A stretch of DNA of 64,000 nt from Candidatus Bathyarchaeia archaeon (lineage in GTDB: Archaea; Thermoproteota; Bathyarchaeia; Bathyarchaeales; Bathycorpusculaceae). This document shows positions 1-9,034 of the stretch, piece by piece (positions within the stretch are counted from its first letter, which is position 1; each line of letters opens with the position of its first letter). The DNA is taken from NCBI GenBank assembly GCA_030019335.1, contig JASEET010000003.1:35390-99389 (forward strand), given 5' to 3'. Under the pieces are notes generated by a model. It ran no database searches, was not told where the DNA came from, and worked only from the letters and a program-made list of their open reading frames with translations. Both the position numbers and the translations under genes were made by a program.

Positions 1-35
1 AACGCAATCAGACAGCTAATAAAAAGAAGATAATT

Positions 36-1130
36 CTATTCAATTACTGGAGTTTCAACGGCGGTATTCCACCAAGGCTTGTTCCACTTATTGTTAACTG
101 TTGGCAACTCTTTCAGAAGAGCATCTACCTTATCAGTTACTGTTGAAACATCACTCTTCGACATCCATTTTCTAAGAGCATCCTGCCTTTCAGCCAAATT
201 TCTAAGGTTAAGCGTCGCTGTTAAAGCAAACTTCTTGTCTCTCCCCAAAATTTTTCTCATTACCTGCGGATCTATTTCCTCTGCTCCCTTTCCAATTTCA
301 TGGTCTAAAAAGACTGCGCAAACGTCTTTCATATCTTTCTCTTCCATTCCAACAATAATCTTGTCTTCCGCATAATAGGGATATGGCAAAATCCTGTAAT
401 CTTGTCCACATTCTTTGAGTTCTTCCTTCCTCTCTTTTGGCACGTCAAAGATAAATTGAGCTTTAGTGAGCAGTAAATGCTCTAAGCCTACAGTATACAG
501 ATTTTCCCTGTATCGCCCAAACACATCCTTAACTTTTACTTTATGCCTTAAATCTACACAATCACAAAACAAGTCCACCACAGTTATTGTCGGAAATCCT
601 TCCTCAGTTATGCCATTAATCGTGGTAAGCCTATATCTTTCACCATGTCTCCATGTGCTGAAACGCCTATCGTTCGCGGTTGCAAACGACTTGTACTGCG
701 TCCCAAAGGCCTCGTCCATGTTTAAAAGAAGCTTATAAAAATCCATTCCCTGCTTCTTGGGAACTATGAAATCCGTATCATGTATAGCTCTAGCCAAAGC
801 TCCTCCAGCATTCGCACTTCGACAATGGATTTTGACGGCTGCCCCACCAAACAACAGGGCTGGAATGGGCTTCTTGCTAACCCTTTTCTCAAAGACATGC
901 GGATGCAATTCACGAAGTCTAGGCGCGTTCACAGCTGCCCAAAGAGTAACCATTGCGCTTCTCATCGGAAAATAATCTAAGTCAATGTACGATGGCAAAC
1001 CAAGGCTTTCTCTAAGCTCCTCAGGGTCAACATTTGAAGTTAGGGGCAGTTCAACATCGTAGATGGTTCCATCTAAATCCTCGTACAGAACAAACTTCTT
1101 AGGCAAATCAGCTATAGACTCTTTTCCCAT
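36..1130 (-). CDS. nucleotidyltransferase-fold protein (AbiEii-like)
   Basis: Predicted soluble protein of about 364 residues. Near residues 95-125 it has a GGAAVKIH stretch followed by DTDF, which resembles the glycine-rich and acidic D-x-D part of nucleotidyltransferase-fold proteins of the AbiEii/MNT kind. That assignment is by motif only and no substrate can be named. The start is placed at the ATG of MGKES because a GAGGT ribosome site lies seven bases upstream; an ATG 21 bases further upstream has no such site. No partner antitoxin gene is visible beside it. The next gene is the tRNA-Trp on the other strand. It may be a housekeeping or defence nucleotidyltransferase. Confidence 0.6.
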   Translation of the reverse strand: MGKESIADLPKKFVLYEDLDGTIYDVELPLTSNVDPEELRESLGLPSYIDLDYFPMRSAMVTLWAAVNAPRLRELHPHVFEKRVSKKPIPALLFGGAAVKIHCRSANAGGALARAIHDTDFIVPKKQGMDFYKLLLNMDEAFGTQYKSFATANDRRFSTWRHGERYRLTTINGITEEGFPTITVVDLFCDCVDLRHKVKVKDVFGRYRENLYTVGLEHLLLTKAQFIFDVPKERKEELKECGQDYRILPYPYYAEDKIIVGMEEKDMKDVCAVFLDHEIGKGAEEIDPQVMRKILGRDKKFALTATLNLRNLAERQDALRKWMSKSDVSTVTDKVDALLKELPTVNNKWNKPWWNTAVETPVIE

Positions 1131-1331
1131 TGTGAGTACCTCTGGAAACAAACATGTTATTCAACACTATCCATAAATACTTTAAGTATTTTCCACAAGA
1201 TACAAAATGTAGCAAAATAATAAATGTTATTTCAACCATAAAACATCCATTTGTAAAACCTCAACCATTTTTCATCAAAAGGAATAACGCATATATCTTA
1301 TCCTCTACAGTAAATCTAATGCCTAAAAAGA

Positions 1332-1527
1332 GGGGCCGTAGTCTAGACAGGCATGACACTGGGGGGTTGGAGTAGCCCCTCAGCATAAAGACGGGCTCCA
1401 GAAGCACAAACACGGGTTTACGGACCACCATGGGATGAAGAAGTTCTGGAGCGGTTAGAGAAACCCGTAGGAACAGCCAAGCGCTGTTTCCGGGTAAAGG
1501 TCGTCGGTTCAAATCCGGCCGGCCCCA
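1332..1527 (+). tRNA. tRNA-Trp (CCA) with three apparent introns
   Basis: Acceptor strands GGGGCCG (1332-1338) and CGGCCCC (1520-1526) pair, with discriminator A1527. T-arm GTCGG-TTCAAAT-CCGGC is at 1503-1519. The anticodon stem ACGGG (1391-1395) pairs with CCCGT (1464-1468) and the loop reads CTCCAG/A, giving anticodon CCA at 1398-1400 with U33 and G37. Three insertions explain the 196-nt length: about 32 nt between the D-stem (ends 1357) and the anticodon stem, 61 nt after position 37 (1402-1462), and about 29 nt in the variable region (1469-1497). Removing them leaves 74 nt. The 3' splice site of the central intron fits a relaxed bulge-helix-bulge: a 3-nt AAA bulge beside the anticodon stem. 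Intron edges other than the central one are approximate. Confidence 0.85.
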
Positions 1528-1740
1528 CTATTCAAAATTAATGTACATAGGTAGCTTAAAATAAAAATAGAAAGAAATCTTACGCATGAAATTAATCTGC
1601 AAAACCGCGTTTTAAGGTGTTTTTGGTGAAACACTTGATTATGCTGTCTTTGTGATTTTTATCTTAAGAAGGAGATGTTAAATCGGAAAGCTTTTTGTAT
1701 GGGGATTTTGATTAGTGTACGAATACTGGTGTGATTAAAT

Positions 1741-2472
1741 TTGGATATTGCCATTGAAGTGAGTGACTTAACCAAAGATTTTGGTAACATACGGGCTTTA
1801 AATCACTTGAACCTTAAGGTGAGATCTTGTGAAATCTTCGGTCTTATCGGTCCTAATGGAGCTGGAAAAACAACTGCCCTACGTATTGTTTCTACTTTAT
1901 TGTTGCCCACTTCCGGCACTGTGAAGGTTTTTGATTTAGACGTTGTTCACGAGGCTGCGAAAATCCGTAAGATTATAGCATACCTTCCAGAGGAGGCTGG
2001 AGCCTATAGAAACCTTTCCGGATGGGAATATCTCCAGTTTATGGCTAAGTTCAACACCGAAGACAAGGGCGTACTCCGAAAAATGGTTAAGGAAGCAGCC
2101 GGAATATCTGGCTTGGGCGAACGGTTAAAGGATAAAGCCAAAACCTACAGCAAAGGGATGAAACGCCGCCTTCTTGTGGCAAGAGCCCTAATGCTGAAAC
2201 CCAAACTGGCGGTTTTAGACGAGCCCACAAGCGGGTTAGATGTGTTGCACGCTTATCATGTTAGAGAGATAATCAAGCGGTATGTGAAAGAGCAGGGTGT
2301 AACGGTGCTGCTTTCAAGCCACAACATGCTTGAAGTTGAACACCTATGCGACAGGGTTGCGCTGCTTAATAAAGGTAAAATTGTTGCTGAAGGAAAGCCG
2401 CAGGGACTGAAAGAAAAGTTTGGAAGCGCAAATTTGGAAGAGGTTTTTGCGAAGGTGGTTGGGCTTGCTTAA
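1741..2472 (+). CDS. ABC transporter ATP-binding protein
   Basis: ATPase subunit of an ABC-2 type exporter. Walker A GPNGAGKTT lies at residues 37-45, the signature-like YSKGMKRR near 139, Walker B LAVLDEPT near 156-163, and an SSHNMLEVE switch histidine region follows. Length 243 residues is usual for the DrrA/NatA-like single-domain ATPases. Translation starts at a TTG preceded by GGTG. The permease gene begins inside its last codons, so the two subunits are translationally coupled and probably form one complex at the membrane. The substrate cannot be told; drug, sodium or lipid export are all known for the family. Confidence 0.93.
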   Translation: MDIAIEVSDLTKDFGNIRALNHLNLKVRSCEIFGLIGPNGAGKTTALRIVSTLLLPTSGTVKVFDLDVVHEAAKIRKIIAYLPEEAGAYRNLSGWEYLQFMAKFNTEDKGVLRKMVKEAAGISGLGERLKDKAKTYSKGMKRRLLVARALMLKPKLAVLDEPTSGLDVLHAYHVREIIKRYVKEQGVTVLLSSHNMLEVEHLCDRVALLNKGKIVAEGKPQGLKEKFGSANLEEVFAKVVGLA

Positions 2473-3760
2473 GGGCTTCGGTAATATCCTTGTTAAAGAG
2501 CTTAAAGAGTTAATCAGAGACCCGAAAATACTGTTGGGAATGATCATTGTTCCGCTAATAATCTTTCCAGTTTTAGGCGGTATCATGAGCTACTCAATCC
2601 AGTCTGCACAAGAAAAAGCCGAAAAAGCCTCTGTGCTAGTTTTAAACAATGACGGAGGAAACTACTCCGAAATTTTCATAAACTTTCTCAATTCTTCAGT
2701 CAAAGTTTCTGTTGAAAACAATACAACTCCAAAAGAAGCCTTAGCACAAGGCTTGTTGTCAAGATATAACACCACACAGTTTATAGAGATTCCCAGTGGC
2801 TTTAGTGCAAACATGACTGAACATATCGAAGTCAATTCGAACATTACTGCTTCTGTAGACTTCTATGTGGTTTTTTCTGGCACCGGCATGTTTGAAAGTG
2901 TCGGTTCCTCGATGATTGATAATCTAGTGTATCAGTTTAACAGAGCTATAGCTCCCGATGTAGTGCATTCGAAAAAATCTGCTATCATTAAAGGAGAGAT
3001 TATGGAGGGTGTTGACCCAAGCGTGCTTTCGGGTTTGATGATTTCACAGTCCATTGCCATGCCAATCACCATCATGATTTTGCTTACTTACTCCATGCAG
3101 ATAGCTGCAACTTCAGTAGCCATGGAAAAAGAAGAGAAAACTTTGGAAACATTGTTAACTTTGCCAATGGATCGCTTTTCGATTCTTATGGGAAAACTGT
3201 CAGGTTCGATCATTGTTGCGGGTGTTGGCGCTCTAGCGTACATGTTTGGCTTTAACTATTATATGGGGTCTTTTATGTCAACTATACCTACTGGTGCATC
3301 GTTAGATTTAGCGTCTCTAGGGCTTGTTCCTTCACTTTTTGGTTACCTGCTTTTGGGAATCTCGCTTTTCGTGACTTTGCTTTCAGCTTTGGCACTAGCA
3401 GTAATCATATCTGCCTTTTCAGAAGATGTGAGAGGCGCCCAATCCCTCGTCGGTTTCATCTATCCTTTAATATTTATCCCATCACTTCTCCTAATGTACT
3501 TGGACGTTAACTCCCTACCGCTTGCATTAAGAATTTTCATTTACGCAATTCCCTACTGTCACCCAATTATAGCGGCTAAAGCGGTCACGATGGGTGATTA
3601 TTGGACCGCTGTGCTGGGCATCGTTTATGTTGCTGCTTTCACATTGGTTATCATGTATATTGCATCGCGGTTGTTTGCAACTGAGAAAATTCTAACAGCA
3701 AAGCTGAAGTTTAAGGGATTGAGAAGACGTAAAAGAACACCAGCCGAAGAGCTTCAGTAA
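2465..3760 (+). CDS. ABC-2 type transporter permease
   Basis: Membrane partner of the ATPase just upstream. One hydrophobic segment near residues 17-35 is followed by an extracytoplasmic domain of roughly 150 residues, then about five or six membrane segments from residue 200 to the C-terminus. The stretch VAMEKEEKTLETLLTLPM is the typical cytoplasmic coupling region of NatB/YhaP-like ABC-2 permeases. The start is taken at TTG 2465 because a GGTGG site lies eight bases upstream; it overlaps the ATPase stop region by eight bases. An in-frame TTG at 2459 is also possible. Substrate unknown. Confidence 0.9.
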   Translation: MLKGFGNILVKELKELIRDPKILLGMIIVPLIIFPVLGGIMSYSIQSAQEKAEKASVLVLNNDGGNYSEIFINFLNSSVKVSVENNTTPKEALAQGLLSRYNTTQFIEIPSGFSANMTEHIEVNSNITASVDFYVVFSGTGMFESVGSSMIDNLVYQFNRAIAPDVVHSKKSAIIKGEIMEGVDPSVLSGLMISQSIAMPITIMILLTYSMQIAATSVAMEKEEKTLETLLTLPMDRFSILMGKLSGSIIVAGVGALAYMFGFNYYMGSFMSTIPTGASLDLASLGLVPSLFGYLLLGISLFVTLLSALALAVIISAFSEDVRGAQSLVGFIYPLIFIPSLLLMYLDVNSLPLALRIFIYAIPYCHPIIAAKAVTMGDYWTAVLGIVYVAAFTLVIMYIASRLFATEKILTAKLKFKGLRRRKRTPAEELQ

Positions 3761-3804
3761 AGCTTTTCCACAGAAACATGCAAACTTGTTTCTGGTGCCT
3801 TAGA

Positions 3805-4908
3805 TTGGGGATTCAACAAATTGAAGTTTACCATGTTACCTTGGACTATAAAGAACCTTTCAGAATCGCTCCGGGGGCAAGCACTGAAAGCCACAATGTC
3901 ATAGTAAAAATGGTTACGGATTATGGTGTGGTTGGCTGGGGTGAGTCTTCACCATCGCAGAGAGTAACTGGCGAAACCGCAGAAAACGTTATCAAGACTC
4001 TTAATAAGATTGCGCCAAAGCTAATTGGCATGTGTCCCTTGAGAATCGAACAAGACATTGAGGCTATGGATTCCATTGTTGAGGGAAAACCCGCTGCAAA
4101 GGCAGCTATTGACATGGCTTTGTATGACATTTTTGGGAAGACCGCCCGTAAACCGCTGTTTATGCTTCTAGGCGGCTATCGCACAGAAGTCTTAACAGAC
4201 TTAACCCTAAGCATTAAACCTCCGAAAGAGATGGCTAAAGACGCTGTTAAAGCTGTTAAGAAAGGGTTTAAAGCCTTAAAAGTGAAAGTCGGAATTAACC
4301 CCGCCGAAGATGTTGAACGCATTAGACTCATCCGTGAAGCAGTTGGTGGCAATATACAGATAAGAATTGATGCAAACCAAGGGTGGACACCAAAACAAGC
4401 CATACAAGTCCTTAACAAAATAGAGAAATTTAACATTCAGTTTGCCGAGCAACCAGTCCTAGCAGAAGACATCAAAGGCTTAATAAAAGTTAGAAAAAAC
4501 TCGCCGATACCAATAATGGCTGACGAAAGTGTGCACTCACCTGAAGATGCCTTACGCTTAATACAAGCGGAAGCCGTAGACCTCATGAACATTAAGCTGA
4601 TGAAAAGCGGAGGGATACTAAAAGGCAGGAAAATAGCTGCTGTTGCCGAGGCTGCTGGAATACCGTGCATGATTGGATGCATGGGCGAATCCGGAATAGG
4701 CATAGCCGCAGGAGTCCACCTAGCCGCAGCCATCAAAAACATACAATACGCAGACCTAGACTCCGACATTCTACTAAAAGATAAGCTTGTTAAAAAGGGC
4801 GGAACAAAGGTTAAAAATTCGATGCGAATCTTTCCGAAACAAAATGGATTAGGCGTAAAACAACTTAATGAGCAGTTATTGGGAAAGCCGAAAAGGATTT
4901 ACAAGTAA
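3805..4908 (+). CDS. enolase-superfamily enzyme, probable dipeptide epimerase
   Basis: Member of the muconate-lactonizing subgroup of the enolase superfamily. Visible marks are the capping domain (about 1-120), the K-x-K catalytic motif in ALKVKVG, and the three metal ligands in DANQGW, AEQPV and ADESVH, followed by NIKLMKSGG with the second catalytic lysine. This set is that of L-Ala-D/L-Glu epimerase-like proteins acting on dipeptides. Substrate specificity within the family cannot be read with certainty. A TTG at 3805 follows GGTG at good spacing; an in-frame ATG at 3778 would add nine residues but has no ribosome site. It follows the ABC exporter by about 45 bases and may share its transcript. 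Confidence 0.83.
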   Translation: MGIQQIEVYHVTLDYKEPFRIAPGASTESHNVIVKMVTDYGVVGWGESSPSQRVTGETAENVIKTLNKIAPKLIGMCPLRIEQDIEAMDSIVEGKPAAKAAIDMALYDIFGKTARKPLFMLLGGYRTEVLTDLTLSIKPPKEMAKDAVKAVKKGFKALKVKVGINPAEDVERIRLIREAVGGNIQIRIDANQGWTPKQAIQVLNKIEKFNIQFAEQPVLAEDIKGLIKVRKNSPIPIMADESVHSPEDALRLIQAEAVDLMNIKLMKSGGILKGRKIAAVAEAAGIPCMIGCMGESGIGIAAGVHLAAAIKNIQYADLDSDILLKDKLVKKGGTKVKNSMRIFPKQNGLGVKQLNEQLLGKPKRIYK

Positions 4909-4942
4909 CTCAAGTTATTAACGTGTTAGGAGCGTACAACCT

Positions 4943-5929
4943 TTGTTTTCTCTTAGAGCTCTAGCTCCTTCGTTGACTAGAATTACTGCTGCTGCGACCG
5001 TTGGTGCAGCACTTCATATTGGTCAAGGAAATCCAAATTTGATAGATGCGAAAGCAATCGAGTTTTCAAGAGCGGTGTTAGCTCAAACCGAAGTTGACGG
5101 CGAAGTTATCTCATGCGAAGGACCTAAAGACAATGCGCCAGCGTTTATACGTAGAGAAAAGGTTGGAACCGGAAAAGGTCCCAAAGTTGAGTTTGTCATA
5201 GACCCTGTTGACGGCAGCACCGCGGCTTCTAAAGGCAGAAAAGACGCTATTTCCGCTCTTGCTTGTGCGCCCGCTGGTTGTTTTCAAATGCTTCCAGACG
5301 ACGGATACTATTTCAAAGTAGCAACTGATTACCATTCAGTTGGCAAGATTTCTTTAGATATGTCCGTCGAAGAAATTGTGCGTGTAGTAGCTCGGGAAAA
5401 AAGTTTGCCCCTTGAAAACTTCACAGTTATAATGCTGGAACGCAAAAGACATTTAGAGATTCTGAAGAGCCTAAGAAAACTAGGCGTGAGAATAATTTTA
5501 ATTCCTGATGGCGATATTGCGGCAGCCGTTGTTACTTGTATTCCCAATTCTGGAGTTGACCTTCTTATAGGCGCTGGCGCTGGACCTGAAGCAACTATTG
5601 CAGCAACAGCTGTGAAATGTTTGGGCGGCACCATGCTTGTGAAGGTTTGGAGAGACCAGAAAGATGATCCTAATCGTCTGGATAGGCTGAGGATAGAAGG
5701 CGTTGATGTAGACAAAACTTATAACGAAGATGAGCTGGCTAGAGGCAAGGAATTAGTTTTCGCAGCCTCTGGCGTTACGAAAGGCGAACTCTTAGATGGT
5801 GTCCGCTTTATTTCAAACGGAGCAATTGTTAACTCAATTTGCATGAGGCTGCCAAGCGGAACCGTGGAAAAATCAGAAACAACACTACGGTTTGAAGGGC
5901 ATCCAATCTATAAGCAATTTTTAACATGA
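4943..5929 (+). CDS. glpX: class II fructose-1,6-bisphosphatase, GlpX type
   Basis: Predicted to remove the 1-phosphate of fructose-1,6-bisphosphate in gluconeogenesis, in the cytoplasm and with divalent metal. Residues 1-60 contain the RITAAATVGAAL opening and the acidic EVISCEGPKD region; VIDPVDGST near residue 75 is the metal- and phosphate-binding signature of the lithium-sensitive phosphatase fold; GAGAGPEATIAATAVKCLGG matches the GlpX C-terminal domain. Length 328 is normal for the family. The start is a TTG with a TAGGAG site 11 bases upstream. Archaea often use the bifunctional FBP aldolase/phosphatase instead, so the GlpX form may be a second route here. Confidence 0.88.
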   Translation: MFSLRALAPSLTRITAAATVGAALHIGQGNPNLIDAKAIEFSRAVLAQTEVDGEVISCEGPKDNAPAFIRREKVGTGKGPKVEFVIDPVDGSTAASKGRKDAISALACAPAGCFQMLPDDGYYFKVATDYHSVGKISLDMSVEEIVRVVAREKSLPLENFTVIMLERKRHLEILKSLRKLGVRIILIPDGDIAAAVVTCIPNSGVDLLIGAGAGPEATIAATAVKCLGGTMLVKVWRDQKDDPNRLDRLRIEGVDVDKTYNEDELARGKELVFAASGVTKGELLDGVRFISNGAIVNSICMRLPSGTVEKSETTLRFEGHPIYKQFLT

Positions 5930-6053
5930 AAACCACTTAATTGATAGACTTAACGAATTGGTGAAGCTGTCCGTATTATTCGCTTCCTACCTAAAACGCA
6001 AAACAATTTTTTCCAAAATGTATATTAGAAAAACATGAGGTTTATACCAAAAT

Positions 6054-6839
6054 ATGAGTGATTGGATTAAAAAGTTGTTTGTTGAACGCTCCGACTTATT
6101 CTTAAAGCTTATGAATGAACGCTGGCCTCGGACTGAGGAATTGGTGAACGGAATGGTAAAGGTGCTTAACGACTACGGGGTTACGTCAGGCAATTTACTT
6201 GATCTATGCTGCGGAAACGGACGAATTTCAGTTTACATGGCTAAGAAAGGGTTTAAAACTGTTGGAGTGGACATTTCCAAAGCCTTCATAGAGGATGCTG
6301 GGAACAAGGCCCGAGAGCATGGTGTTTCCAGCTCGGTAACTTTTCTAGAAGGGGATGTCAGAAAGCTAAAAGAAGTCATTGGAGACGTTTCGGAGCCTTT
6401 CGATGTGGTTGTTAACGCTTGGACATCCATTGGATACTTCTCGCAAGAGGATGATCTGAACATTTTTAAACAAGCCAGAGAACTTTCGAGAGAAGGCGCA
6501 ATCCTATTTATCGCTGAGACCACGCATAGCGACTTCATCTTTCTGAAGTTTACCCCTACTGCTTACACGGAAGTAGACAACATTGTCATGTTAGAGAATA
6601 GAAAGTATGATCCAACGACCTCACGGATAGCGTCTTCTTGGGCATTTTACAATAAACGTGGAGAGGACCTGAAATTCATAGATAGAGTAGAGATCGAACA
6701 CCATATTTACAGCCTCAGCGAACTATCCTCTCTTCTTAGAAAGGCGGGCTGGGAGACTGTGGCATGCTATGGAAGTCTTTTAACATTACAACCAATGAAT
6801 CCTTTAACGAGCCTGAACATAGTGGCTAGAGCACGCTGA
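6054..6839 (+). CDS. class I SAM-dependent methyltransferase
   Basis: Rossmann-fold methyltransferase of 261 residues. Motif I is LLDLCCGNGRISVYM near residue 46, the acidic motif II is VGVDIS about 22 residues later, and the GDV and VVNAWTSIGYF stretches provide motifs III and IV. The substrate is not predictable from these motifs. It lies just outside the integrated element, ending seven bases before the left attachment repeat, so it belongs to the host chromosome. A second, distinct methyltransferase is present inside the element at 8264-9034. The start ATG is preceded by an AT-rich stretch without a clear ribosome site. Confidence 0.85.
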   Translation: MSDWIKKLFVERSDLFLKLMNERWPRTEELVNGMVKVLNDYGVTSGNLLDLCCGNGRISVYMAKKGFKTVGVDISKAFIEDAGNKAREHGVSSSVTFLEGDVRKLKEVIGDVSEPFDVVVNAWTSIGYFSQEDDLNIFKQARELSREGAILFIAETTHSDFIFLKFTPTAYTEVDNIVMLENRKYDPTTSRIASSWAFYNKRGEDLKFIDRVEIEHHIYSLSELSSLLRKAGWETVACYGSLLTLQPMNPLTSLNIVARAR

Positions 6840-6845
6840 AATTTG

Positions 6846-7784
6846 ATGGGGCTGCCCGGATTTGAACCGGGGTCCTTCCCGCACAGCCACAAGGCTGCAC
6901 TTAGAGAGCCCAAGTCTCCAAAGAACCCAAAGTTAAACTCTTGTCTGGAGATTGGGTGGAACGATTTTGAGGTTTGGTGTCAGAGTGGACATACAAAGGC
7001 GTATGCGCGGAAGTTGCGAAACTATGCAAAGGCTTACAGTTACGTTTTGTTTGAGGGGAAGGCAAGTGTCTTAAGCGGGTTCTCGAAGGGTAAGCGGCGG
7101 AATGCTATGGCTGCTTTGGCGAATTTAGCGAAGTATTTGGGTGTGTATAAGCGTTGGAAGACTATGGTTGAAGAGGCGGATTTGAAGTGGCAGCGGCGTA
7201 GTCAGATAGAGGTTTTCTTAAGTATAATGAACACGGATTTATCAGATGTCCAAGATTGGCTGAGAGAAGCTGTTCAAAAACTGCCGGAGAAATGTTCAAG
7301 TGTTTTAATCTTTAATGCCGCAACGGGGCTTAGACCAGGTGAAGCCTGCACGTCTGCGGGTTTACTGTCGCAGTTAGCTGAAGCTGAAAGGCTTGATGAT
7401 TACCTAAACATGGATCTTAAGATGCTTGAGCACTTCAAATATCCGGAACTCTTCCTGCGGAGAAGCAAAAACGCTTACATATCGTTCGTTCCCGACGACG
7501 TGCTACAGCTCATCAAAAGAGTGAAGCCGAAAATCACGCCCAACGCTTTAAAGAAGGCGCTTAGTAAAAAGCGGTTGCCGAATAAAATAATGGGTCTCAG
7601 AAAGTTACATGGCACAACGCTGAGGAATAACGGTATACAATCAGAGGTCGTGGACCTCTTACACGGTCGAATTCAGCAGAGCATTTTCTTACGTCACTAT
7701 TACAGGCCAGATATACTCGCGGGCATCAGAGAAAAAGCGTTAAAGGCAATACAACCCCTAATAAACGAAACCTTAGCAGCCTAA
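6846..7784 (+). CDS. tyrosine recombinase integrase, C-terminal part int(C)
   Basis: Catalytic part of a split SSV-type integrase. The first 25 residues are only the antisense reading of the tRNA repeat. Real protein follows from about 6922: a core-binding region (WNDFEVWCQSGHTKAYARKL) and a catalytic domain with TGLRPGEA (box I arginine), LRKLHGTTLRNNG (H..R box) and HGRIQQSIFLRHYYRPD, which contains the expected H and nucleophilic tyrosine. In the excised circle this would be preceded in frame by the part at 20346-20664. It probably cannot make a full-length enzyme while integrated. All catalytic positions look intact, so function might return on excision. Confidence 0.88.
   Translation: MGLPGFEPGSFPHSHKAALREPKSPKNPKLNSCLEIGWNDFEVWCQSGHTKAYARKLRNYAKAYSYVLFEGKASVLSGFSKGKRRNAMAALANLAKYLGVYKRWKTMVEEADLKWQRRSQIEVFLSIMNTDLSDVQDWLREAVQKLPEKCSSVLIFNAATGLRPGEACTSAGLLSQLAEAERLDDYLNMDLKMLEHFKYPELFLRRSKNAYISFVPDDVLQLIKRVKPKITPNALKKALSKKRLPNKIMGLRKLHGTTLRNNGIQSEVVDLLHGRIQQSIFLRHYYRPDILAGIREKALKAIQPLINETLAA
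6847..6921. repeat. attL: 75-bp direct repeat of tRNA-Pro 3' part
   Basis: Identical over 75 bases to 20590-20664. It holds the acceptor 3' strand, T-arm, variable-region insertion and part of the anticodon arm of tRNA-Pro on the minus strand. No 5' half of a tRNA follows, so this copy is the leftover attachment site and not a gene. Confidence 0.92.
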
Positions 7785-7896
7785 ACTCCCCTTTTTTATT
7801 TTCTATGTATTGAGCGACTACTGCACCGCATTTGGGGCAGTGCACATGTATGCCGTAAGGATGACCAGGCCAGCCGCTTGCTTGCAGAACTATTAG

Positions 7897-8049
7897 TTAG
7901 ATGTACTTGTCTAATGGTCCCTTTATTTTCGGCTTATATTTCTCGCATATACTGTCTTCTGGGTTTATGTAGCGTTTGTTTTGGTGGCACCAGTGTTTGT
8001 CTTCGGATGTGAAGTAGTCTATGAAGCGGCAGTCCCTGCATTTAGCCAC
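7897..8049 (-). CDS. small cysteine-rich protein
   Basis: A 50-residue reading frame (GTG start at 8049, alternative GTG at 8058) with CRDC near the N-terminus, WCHQNKRY in the middle and ICEKYKP near the end. The four cysteines and a histidine could bind zinc. The composition and ending (KPKIKGPLDKY) look protein-like and not random. It lies in an otherwise gene-poor stretch after int(C). Downstream on the same strand another cysteine pair (HCPKCGAV, around 7830) is readable without a clear start, perhaps a remnant of a second zinc-ribbon gene. Function unknown. Confidence 0.45.
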   Translation of the reverse strand: MAKCRDCRFIDYFTSEDKHWCHQNKRYINPEDSICEKYKPKIKGPLDKYI

Positions 8050-8263
8050 TGATACCACAAAGGAAAAGTTTCAGAGTTAAGCCTTTCACACGTTTCTATC
8101 TCGAAGTATGGATTTTGAATGTGATTTTTGGTTTCACGACTCATTTACATCGCAAGTGTTCGGCAAAAAGCTTTGAGGTTCATTTTGACTTAATACGTCA
8201 GAAATTGAGCCAACATAACCAACAATAGAAAAAGTAGTAAGAAGGCGAACGGTAATTGGAAGG

Positions 8264-9034
8264 CTACTTTCTTCTTAGAAGCACCATGTTAATGTTGCTT
8301 GGGGTCTTAGCTTTTTCAAGGGGCCTGTCGAGATGCCATGTGCTTTCGGTTCCTTCCCACCAGCCCAGGAACTCGAATTTTCCGTTAAGCCTTATGAGTG
8401 CCTTGAACTCTTGTGGGAAAATGAACTTTAAATCCTCTTCATCCTCAAACTTTAATAGTTGTCCATGATCATTTACTTCAAGTATAATTTTCTCTGTGTA
8501 AATCTGGTTGAGTATATCTTTCCAACGAGTGCTGAAGGTTGTTTTCACCGTTATTCCATTTCTTTCCATAGTCCAGCTTTGTTCTGCATTTTGTGTCCAG
8601 TCCACAGCTTTATTCTGAATAAAGTAAAGTCCTCCGCTCTTGAGAGAATGTGCCACAGAATCTAAATGACTTAGAAACTTGTCGTTGGATCCTGCAACTA
8701 AGGAACCCATCATTATGAAAACGAAATCCACTTTCTGCTTCAGCCTAAAGTTATACATATCCGCCTGTATGGTCTCTATTCTTACTCCCTCCTCCCTTGC
8801 TTTCTGCCGCAAATATGCTAACATTTCAGGGCTCGAATCCAGTCCAACAGCCTCATAACCTCTTTTCGCAATCTCACGCAATTGCAGGCCTGGACCACAG
8901 GCTACATCAAGAAAACGTTTAACCTTTACCTTACTAAACTTCTCAATTATTTTCTCAAAACAGTCAACCTGCTCTTTTGGGTCAAAAAAGCTGAATGCAA
9001 CTTCATAATAGAGTGGATGTTTATAGATTTCCAT
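8264..9034 (-). CDS. class I SAM-dependent methyltransferase
   Basis: 256-residue methyltransferase encoded in the element. Motif I is FLDVACGPGLQLREIA near residue 41, motif II AVGLDSSPEML, motif III IQADMYNF, and VDFVFIMMGSL gives motif IV. The C-terminal half carries a beta-rich region and WHLDRPLEKAKTP, as in small-molecule methyltransferases of the Methyltransf_25 group. Its substrate is unknown. It stands alone, transcribed toward int(C), with several hundred bases of mostly non-coding DNA on its 3' side. It differs in sequence from the host methyltransferase at 6054-6839 and does not look like a recent copy of it. Confidence 0.85.
   Translation of the reverse strand: MEIYKHPLYYEVAFSFFDPKEQVDCFEKIIEKFSKVKVKRFLDVACGPGLQLREIAKRGYEAVGLDSSPEMLAYLRQKAREEGVRIETIQADMYNFRLKQKVDFVFIMMGSLVAGSNDKFLSHLDSVAHSLKSGGLYFIQNKAVDWTQNAEQSWTMERNGITVKTTFSTRWKDILNQIYTEKIILEVNDHGQLLKFEDEEDLKFIFPQEFKALIRLNGKFEFLGWWEGTESTWHLDRPLEKAKTPSNINMVLLRRK

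Noticed and set aside
1332-1400. tRNA-Pro reading of the first tRNA (TTGG after the G run at 1361-1370)
   Set aside because: That loop gives no proper anticodon stem partner; the Trp reading gives paired stems, U33, G37 and a 74-nt product.
6846-6921. Apparent protein start GLPGFEPGSF of the integrase C-terminal part
   Set aside because: These residues are the antisense translation of the tRNA-Pro attachment repeat and also appear in the frame at 20590; they are not an evolved protein domain.
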